From Rhexocercosporidium sp. MPI-PUGE-AT-0058 (taxonomy: Eukaryota > Ascomycota > Leotiomycetes > Helotiales): a stretch of 64,000 nt of DNA. Below are positions 56,822-64,000 of this stretch, one piece after another; position 1 is the stretch's first letter, and the number at the start of each line of letters is the position of its first letter. The translations under genes were made by a program, and so were the position numbers. Where the stretch lies: positions 3,720,001-3,784,000 of the forward strand of contig JAGTJL010000002.1 in NCBI GenBank assembly GCA_020746875.1, read 5' to 3'. The notes beneath the pieces are model-generated. The model saw only the letters and a program-made list of their open reading frames with translations, had not been told where the DNA came from and did not search any database.

Positions 56822-58680
56822 ATGACCATATCATTGAATCAAGAAACGATTGTTGCAATCTCCCCTTCTCGTGTTTTCGAATCAAAGGTAAGACAAAACC
56901 TGTTTTCAATTTGCGATGAGAGATTGCTCATTCGTTCAAGACGTCACCATCGTCCAGGCGAAGAACACTTGACCACTGCGGCGAGAATGCCCCGGGAGGT
57001 AGTCATTCCATCTCCTCAGACCCATCGTGGCCACTGGCATTCCAATCCGAAAGTGCCAGCCTTCAATCATCTGGTCTCCAGGCGTTGAGCACACCGTCGT
57101 CTCCTCTCTCCCTTTCGATAACTCCGGTCGAAATAACACAAAATCTGTCGACAACCTCGACACTCTCACCACTATCAAATGGTGCCTCGACGAGGGCTAC
57201 TCCACATCTGTCGACAACAACCTCGACCCTCTCATCACCATCAAATGGTGCCTTGACGACAGCCAATCTCCCCCAGTTGGAATTGTCGCCCCTCTCATCT
57301 TCCCTCACAGAAAGTGCACCGGCAGCTCGCTCAGTTGAAAAATACTTTCGTGATAAGCTTAAGCCCAAGGACACCAATCGAGTCAAACATTTGGTTCGAG
57401 CAGTCGATGGCTTTATTCAGTCGCAAAATCTCGACTTGGCGGCGCTTGCCTTCGTAGTGGAAATCTGGTCAAGGATTTGTCGAGGATGTGGTGAGTCTAC
57501 TACAAGGCTTCAGCGTCTATATCTGGCTTCTCAAAAGTTTGATCACCACTTCACTAATCTGCTCGGTAACATATTTTTCGGCCATGAGCTAGAACATATT
57601 GTGCAGTCAAAGAACCTGGACCTGTTGAGCCACAAGGATCTGTTAGTGGGCCAGAAAAGGGCGAATGCGGCTTGCGCAAAAGCATCTACAGAACTTGGCA
57701 TTCCACTGAAAGATGTACAGGCGAGATACAAAAGGAGCAGGCTACTCACGCGGCTTCTTACAGAAGATGGGCCTGGTATACTTTTGCAACTGGGCATTGG
57801 CGTAGATTCTATGTAAGTGAAAAGCAACCCTAGCTCTGTCAGACGATTGTACTGACGGCATACTAGCTGGGAGGTCAAACTCACCAAAGAGGATGTAAAT
57901 CTCCTACTTGAATATCGCGCAAAACATTTGGTACATCTCAATGACCAAGCTCGCGCACTTGACTCATGGGCTAGCCAAAGGCTCCTCGACGCCATGATAT
58001 CTTATGGTTGGAGTGGGGACGAGCTGGCAAGTAGCCGCAGTGGACTGGCGATGTGCCTGCAACGACACCAAAACCTTGTTCAATTACCAGACATGGAAAG
58101 CAACGTTGCAATCACACAATCTCTCGGATGCTCAGTAGCGGCAGAGGACTCGGGCGCTTCAGACGACCGAACTCAGAACAAGAGACGGTACGGTGGTCCA
58201 GACAATACAGGACGTCCAGTCAAGCGAGTTCGGCAGGCAGAGGGAATTGAAGAACTGGATATATCGATGATGCAGGCGCTTGCCGCTGATAACCCGTATA
58301 TCACGACGGAGGTCCCGGCGCCTCAACTGGACATATCGACGATGATGCACCATACCCTAGCTCTCGGGGTGGACATATCGACGATGATGCACCGTGCCCC
58401 AGCTCTCGGGGTGGATATATCGACGATGATGCAACAGGCTCTGGTGTCCGGGCAACTGGACATATCGATGGAAATGCAACTAGAACAGAATTTTGGGGTG
58501 AATGGAGGTCATGTAGCCTCCGCAGACGTTCGGGAACCTGAAACTTTCAGTGGTATTGCGACCGACGCTGCCACTCCATGGGGACAGACCACAACAAACA
58601 CTCAACCATACATGTTCCCAGCCCGCAACACAACCCAAAGCATGCAATTACTTCATTTTGAACAGCAAGAATATGAATGA
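56822..58680 (+). CDS. Hypothetical protein with DIS-MM repeats, 583 residues
   Basis: Exons 56822-56887, 56941-57812 and 57867-58680. The first small exon (MTISLNQETIVAISPSRVFE) is needed because the main frame has no ATG before residue 300; the splice GTAAGA...TTCAAG joins in frame to TSPSSRRRTL. The N-terminal half is Ser/Thr/Pro-rich, including a repeat with STTSTLSPLSNGAST and STTTSTLSSPSNGAL. A helical central part (YFRDKLKPKDTNRVKHLVRA, then LTKEDVNLLLEYRAKHLVHL) follows, then a basic patch (NKRRYGGPDNTGRPVKRVRQ) as a likely nuclear signal. The C-terminal part repeats LDISTMMHH/VDISTMMHR about four or five times. No family is recognised; a nuclear role is possible. Confidence 0.55.
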
Positions 58681-59357
58681 TGTATTCCCGCAGCCATCCG
58701 ACTTCAAGCTTGAATCGCCAGCCAGATAAATGACAGACCCTACATTCCAATCTATGGACGAGGTCACCCCACGAGAGTCATAGTATTCAATTCTGGGATT
58801 TCCATCTTTCACCAAAGGAATCGCCACAGCTGAGGTAAGGGGAGGTATTCGGAAGGGTCCTTCGGTAAGGACAAACACCTCGGGAATCCACCATGATTCG
58901 ATTTTATTTGGATCAAAGACCATTGCGGTGGAGGAACTAGAATTGATCTGTTTGAAAGACCTTAGCTATGAGGGATACCAATGGAATTGCAGGGTATTGA
59001 GCCAACCTTATCCTGGTAGCTTCTGACGAATTCCTTCTGCACATCTGCGCAACTTCTCGTAAAGTCGATTTTGGTGACGGGTTTCTTTTTGGCGGAAATT
59101 GTGCTTTCACGGCAGTCGCGCGCGGCTTGCTCGACCAAGCGGAGAAAGGTTGTGGTTGGCTGCGAAATTGTAAGAGACCCTTCTCTGTAAGCAGACATCT
59201 TCAAAATACATGTCCCTTTAGAAAGCTCAAAATTCGATGCGGCAGCGTTCCGAGATATGGCGTGCCTGTTAGGCAATGCTCCGGATGAAATGAGGTCTTT
59301 GGACGTGGCAAGCGCACAAACCTTCCTTGCGGGGTCCGTGTTCACGTGACTTCGCAT
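58648..59357 (-). CDS. Hypothetical protein, about 216 residues
   Basis: Exons (minus) 59357-59007 and 58947-58648. ATG at 59357. The intron is inferred from GTTGGC...AAACAG, which joins EFVRSYQDK to INSSSSTAMVFDPNKIESWW in frame. The donor is not ideal. The C-terminal exon looks folded (VFVLTEGPFRIPPLTSAVAI, SIDWNVGSVIYLAG). The stop lies 33 bp inside the end of the convergent gene on the plus strand, so the 3' structure may be wrong. No family is recognised. Confidence 0.4.
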
Positions 59358-61994
59358 CTGACTGATTTACCAACCGCTTGTTTAAAACCGGTCTTTCAAT
59401 CACTTTCGTATCCCATTGTCAGCAGGTCTAAAGTGAACTGTTTTTTTTTTTTGGCTTGCCTATCAGCATTCAGTGTCCAACTTTGGCTCCTGACTAGATC
59501 ACGATCTCCCACGTGCTGAATGGGTAACGATTGGGCCTCCCGATGTACGGCTCATTACTCTTGGTTTGGATGCCGCCTCGATGTCCCCCCAGCATGGCTT
59601 CTTTACTATTCTCACAATCACGGCTTTGCTAATTTATGCCTCTATACTCATCAAACACCCAGCTACCTCAACAACCTAAGGAATGCGAGTCCAGCATGCC
59701 TTCCCCTTCGCATCTCCTGCGCCGCCATCAAACGATGCGAAGCCTCTATAGTCTCAATCACCTATCAGCAAACCCCTTCACGGAACATCTCACGAACACC
59801 ACGGTACACGCAACCCGAAACTATTCTCTCTATGTTCGGCTAGGTAGCCGGGAGAAGCCAGTGGAGGTATGACAAGGTGATGGGGGAAGGTGATCAGCTA
59901 GACAACTTCGGATTATATACCAAGTGGATACAACTCAGGTCGAAGTTATGGATAACAGACTCTAAAGTGCTGGAGCGCGGGTCAAGTGAAAGTGATATCT
60001 TTGGGAGTCACCCTCTTTCCGCTGCTCGATCATGATGAGTTTCTGTCTATTCTTGGACCGTCAGCAGCTCCAGGACTTTGCGGATTGAGTCTTGTCATAG
60101 CAAAGGAGAGAATTGGGAAAGATGACAATTGGTTGAATTCTGTTACTGTATGTAAATGTTTTGTGTTCAAGGTATGAAGATTAATTAAAAACTACTCCCA
60201 GAAGAGAAAAGTCCCCATACAATGTGTCCAGCAGGTGGCTAGAGATGCTCTCTGATTTCTTTCGAGATGGTATCCCAATCATCATGACTACTGAGTTGAT
60301 GGTTTCTGACCAGGCTCGTAGCACCTGGCTCCAATATCCGGCACATGCCCACAATGTTCGGACGCTTTTCGTGAATGTGCTCGAGGAGTGGCAATAGCAA
60401 GAAGAATGGCGAGAGCGAAGAAGGGGAAGAAAATGAAGAGGCGGAGGTGCTGTCAGGAGGAAGCCAAAGAAGCGGGTAAGTCAATATGTCATCCCCACGT
60501 TTGTTTCGAATTTCCGGCTGCTCTTTTTGATATTATTGAGGTGTATCTCCTACTGCTAGCAGGCTGGATTGGACGCTCGAACTCGGCTATCACTCCACCT
60601 TGCTAAGCAGTAATGGCGGAGCCACTGCACAGCCTTGACTTCGCGGCTGGGGCCTTGACGCCTCAGGCAGTACGGAGGAACACAACTCCAAGCTGAGATT
60701 AGGCAGCAGCGTTCCAGTCCCAACTCGGCGCCCAAGAGCCAAGTTTCAAGTGCTCTGATTAGAAAGTCGAGATCCAGGGGACGGGGAAAGCAGCGGCCGC
60801 GATCTGAGTTCCGAGACCCGCGATCTGATCCTGCTGCACCGCAGAATGAAGAGAAAAGACGAGGTACAAATCCGACCAAAAACATCGTGGACGCCCATCA
60901 GCCAATCGGCATTTGGCGCCGCATCGGCGGGCTGCCGCGCGCAGGGGTTTTGAATGGTTTGAATTTAAATAGCGCCATTGGCGAACAGTACCCGTTAAGC
61001 GGGCTCAGACCTCAGACCTCAGATCTCAAATCTCGATCTTATCTTATCAGATATTTTTCCCGCCGTATGATTCGTGGGTCGAGTGGCTGGTTGTCGGGAT
61101 CTTAGATCTCGACCGCGCTTACACGCCCCTTGATCTCGACTTTCTAATTAAAAGAACTAAGTGTGACTAGAATAGGTACCTGCCGAATCCCAGCTTAGAA
61201 GCTTAACCGAAAGTTCGGGGGTGATGTCTGAGGCATTAAGAGTCCCAACTGTGAAGTCATCCAAGGTCTTTGTCTCTGCCGGTTGCTACTTGGCAAAGAA
61301 GCGATAGTTGAGAGAATCAGCGTCCTCGATTGGAATAAGTAGCGCTTGCACTTCAACCAAGTTAGAGAGTATTCAAAACACATTGACTCGGTGGCAGACA
61401 ATTCAATGTATATCAAAACAGCAGCCGGGAATTCTATAGGGAAAAAATAAAAGAAAACCTGGGACGGGACTTACCGCTGGCTTGCCCGCTCAGCCATCTT
61501 TGTGTAATCCTCGGAATTGACTGTTTATCCCCCTTCCTTCAAGATTATTTCCTTTCCCAGTGTTCGTCGCGATGTATATAGCGCTGAAAGATGATACATT
61601 GCCTGCTCGTTCGGAATTGATGGGCTGACCCTGGGAGACGCCGGAGCCTTGATTTGATTCATGTTTATGTCGTGGAGAGCATGCCATGGTTACAGCCTCT
61701 TCGCATTCTCTTGTCCATTATAACTCAAAGGCATCCTAACTTAGAGATACTTTCCTTTTTAAAAGCCGCGTTCCATATATCTACACATCCATACAGCAGG
61801 AATTAAATTCAAGTGCCACTCCCTCGTGATAAGCGAAAAATTAGAATTAGATGGTACTGAAGCCGCGAGACTATAGTAAATCACAAGGAGTTCACTTAAA
61901 GCAATCATCTCTATGATAGATATTATACATGTTCGTTGACCAACTCAATAATAAGAAAACCTCAAACTCAAAGTGATTAAAAACAAACGGAAAT
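59358..61994. other. Gene-poor stretch before the captain
   Basis: About 2.6 kb without a supported gene. The short frame at 60239-60484 (minus) has a plausible end (RNHQLSSHDDWDTISKEIRE) but no start codon or upstream exon, so it may be the last exon of a lost gene. 60790-60835 and 61005-61045 hold dense GATC words (GCGATCTGAGTTCCGAGACC, CTCAGACCTCAGATCTCAAA). A run of T lies at 59442-59452. Confidence 0.4.
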
Positions 61995-64000
61995 CTACGT
62001 GATCAGCTTCTCACCCGGACCTCGTGAAACTGTCCCATGAAACCTCTCTGCGTGAACTAGCAATTCTATTCGGGTCTTGAGACGAACATCACAGTCCATG
62101 CAGTCAACGAACTGGCCATCTTGCAGTTTGCTTACGTGCTTTCTCAAGAAGTGTCGACTCAGGGAACCGGGGGTCGCATACTCGGCGACCCTCTCGCGCT
62201 TTGTCAGGTGCGGATTTCCAATACAGCAAAAACATATTTTGGGCCTCTTATCGGTCTTGATAGAAGATATCGCCTGGCGGAGTGCGACATCTGGCTCGGC
62301 GGCTTGCATGGGGGGACCGACAACCGTGCTAGGAGGACCACGCTGAACATGGCGAGACGGTGCCCCCTCTTCTACGCCGCAGTACAACGTGACCGCGTTG
62401 ATAGCCGTGATTCTCCGTTGCAGTTCCTGTTCCGGTGACTTCCCAGGTAAGGTGAGGATCGCGTCTATCAAGCCTAGCTGCTCTGGCGACATGTCTGCCC
62501 GGACCAAGGCGTCTCGCGTCTCCTCATCAACCACCATGCCTGACAGCTGCCGTTCGCTATCCCTCACCGGCTGCTCTGACTTGTACCGTTCCTTGATATC
62601 CTTGAGGAGTTCTCTCCGCTTCCGCTGCTTCTCATTATACAATCGCTTGATGGCCTTCTGGAGCCTGTCATCTTTCCGGCTCCCGACAGGAGCGTTGGAC
62701 AGGTCGCTGACTCGTTTGTGCAACTTCAAGATATATGGAAGGTCGTTCACAGACGCAGTTTGTTCCGGTGTCAGCTTCCGCGGGCGGCGGGGGTCGATCG
62801 AGCGGCTCATGGAGCATGCGAACCGCATCAGGTCCTTTTGAGTGTCCAGCCTTCGATACACGCCCTGAAGGTCAACGTTGATATCATTGAGGTAGTGTTT
62901 CAAGAAAGTGCCGATACTTGCATGTTGTAGGATTTTATTCTGAAGCGAATCGCTAACGTCCGCTGTTTGGAAGACCTTAAGTCAGTATGATGCCTGAGTA
63001 ATAGAGGATCGGGCACTTACGACTTTCATTCAGCCCTTTAGCTGAACCATCTCGGAGGTTGTAAGGTTTCAATACCTGTTCAAAGCCGGTGATCTCGCCC
63101 CCTACCTTCATCCGGTACCGTACCGATCCAGATGAGAGCTGCAGCTCGCGAGCAATACGAACGCCTTGTGCTTCACGAACCGCCTTACAGAAGATAAACT
63201 CGTTGTTCATCTCGTCTCGTAGCGGTAGTGGCTGCTCATTAAGTCCCTTGAGGACTTTGAGGCTGTATAACCTTTCCGGACAATTAATACTCGGAGACTT
63301 GAATGCACGAGCCTTAAATAGCATGCCGAGCAGGAAGACGTGCGGGCTAAGCACAAGGGTTGGATCGTAGATAATCTCGGGAATTTTGAATTCGTTCCTG
63401 GCAAGAGTCAGCAAAATAAATTAGGGTAGCTAGAGGCGAAGGAAGGGAACGTACATATCTTTTGAGCCAAGATATCGTTTCGTGAACTCGGGCGTTAGTT
63501 CAATAAAAAGACGAGGACGACTACCTCCATCGGGATCTCGAATCAGGGTCAACTTCAGGTGTCGATACCGGAGCTCAACCAGAGCCTCCGGTCGATTACC
63601 TGTGATGCCTGCAAGCTGACAGAATAGGACGAGTTGGACTCGGAGCCATCCGATGTCAAAAGTCATCTCGGTCGTAGCTAGAAGGACTCGCGCGAATTCA
63701 GCCAGATCCTCTGCATACATGGTCGCACTCGGCCGCTTTGTGAAATCGAGGTCCTTTTCTACTGCTACGATCTTGACGACCTAAGGATCTCGTTAGCATT
63801 AACTATAACGCTAGAAAGGTGTGCGAAGGCTCACATCTTGACCATTCACTTGGATCATAGGATCAATCGTCCTCCCAGTTTCAACCCTGTATACTATTAA
63901 GTAGCACTTCCAGAATGTCTCCAGCGAGCTCGCATATTTGATTCCTGGCCGCCTGCGGCCTCCTTCCCCTCGTCGTTGATCGCACACCCAGCTCAAGAAG
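61995..64000 (-). CDS. DUF3435 tyrosine recombinase (Starship captain), C-terminal part
   Basis: Exons visible (minus) 64000-63835 (continues off the window), 63780-63455, 63397-63021 and 62962-61995, about 612 codons in one frame. Introns are 54, 57 and 58 nt. Recognisable in order: FLSWVCDQRRGEGGRRRPGI, SSLETFWKCYLIVYRVETGR, TFDIGWLRVQLVLFCQLAGI then TGNRPEALVELRYRH (first catalytic Arg), KIPEIIYDPTLVLSPHVFLL, KPYNLRDGSAKGLNES (second Arg; family members usually read LRYGAGKALN), QHASIGTFLKHYLNDINVDL (His...Tyr), SRSIDPRRPRKLTPEQTASV, and a C-terminal C2H2-type zinc region (CFCCIGNPH, CMDCDVRLKTRIELLVHAER). Captains cut and join DNA to move Starships. No stop or frameshift is seen, so it looks intact. 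The gene starts beyond the window. Its orientation puts the element's 5' end to the right. Confidence 0.9.

Noticed and set aside
60239..60484. 81-codon minus-strand frame
   Set aside because: The end looks protein-like, but no ATG or upstream exon supports a gene; noted as a possible remnant only.

Overview
The window is fungal nuclear DNA. Genes carry many short introns (42 to 72 nt) with GT...AG ends and CTAAC/CTGAC-like branch sites. Protein families are typical of filamentous Ascomycota (Pezizomycotina): HET-NACHT-WD40 receptors, BCS1-like AAA ATPases, DUF3723, a ferric reductase, a fungal patatin-like protein and a DUF3435 tyrosine recombinase. Leotiomycetes is my guess for the class, but the sequence does not prove it.

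The most informative gene is at the right edge. Between 61995 and 64000, on the minus strand, lies the C-terminal two thirds or so of a DUF3435 tyrosine recombinase, the 'captain' of Starship giant transposons. Its reading frame is unbroken across four exons. Captains sit at the 5' end of a Starship and read into the element, so this orientation places the 5' end just right of the window and the cargo to the left. The cargo fits: the window also holds the four accessory families reported as recurrent in Starships, namely DUF3723 (20520-23168), a ferric reductase (24384-26247), a patatin-like protein (15878-18719) and NOD-like receptors (26593-31135 and 35877-40245). My main inference is that most or all of the window is Starship cargo. 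Neither end of the element is visible.

Layout from left to right. 1-6.7 kb: a tandem AAA ATPase gene, apparently a BCS1-like protein fused to a second AAA protein, and a small unknown gene. 6.7-9.4 kb: dispersed repeats and small inverted-repeat elements. 9.4-13.7 kb: an ankyrin protein with 24 almost identical repeats. 13.8-15.8 kb: a transposase fragment, an intact MITE and more dispersed repeats. 15.9-23.2 kb: a degenerate patatin-like gene and a DUF3723 gene, divergent around a 1.5 kb minisatellite. 23.2-26.2 kb: a MADS-box-like gene and the ferric reductase. 26.6-40.2 kb: two HET-NACHT-WD40 genes with a shared WD40 cassette, flanking four small genes. 41-48.7 kb: small genes, including a kinase-like protein, a secreted Thr/Ser-rich protein and an F-box-like protein. 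49-59.4 kb: a RING-H2 protein with long charged repeats, an unrecognised 898-residue protein and two further unknown genes. 59.4-62 kb: little coding signal. Then the captain.

How the parts may work together: the captain would move the block. The NLRs, and possibly the ankyrin and patatin-like genes, fit non-self recognition or programmed cell death. The ferric reductase could affect iron uptake. Many intergenic regions share GATC-rich, GAACC/GAGAACTGA-like words, and several small inverted-repeat elements have inserted between genes. Splice sites were read by eye and are predictions.
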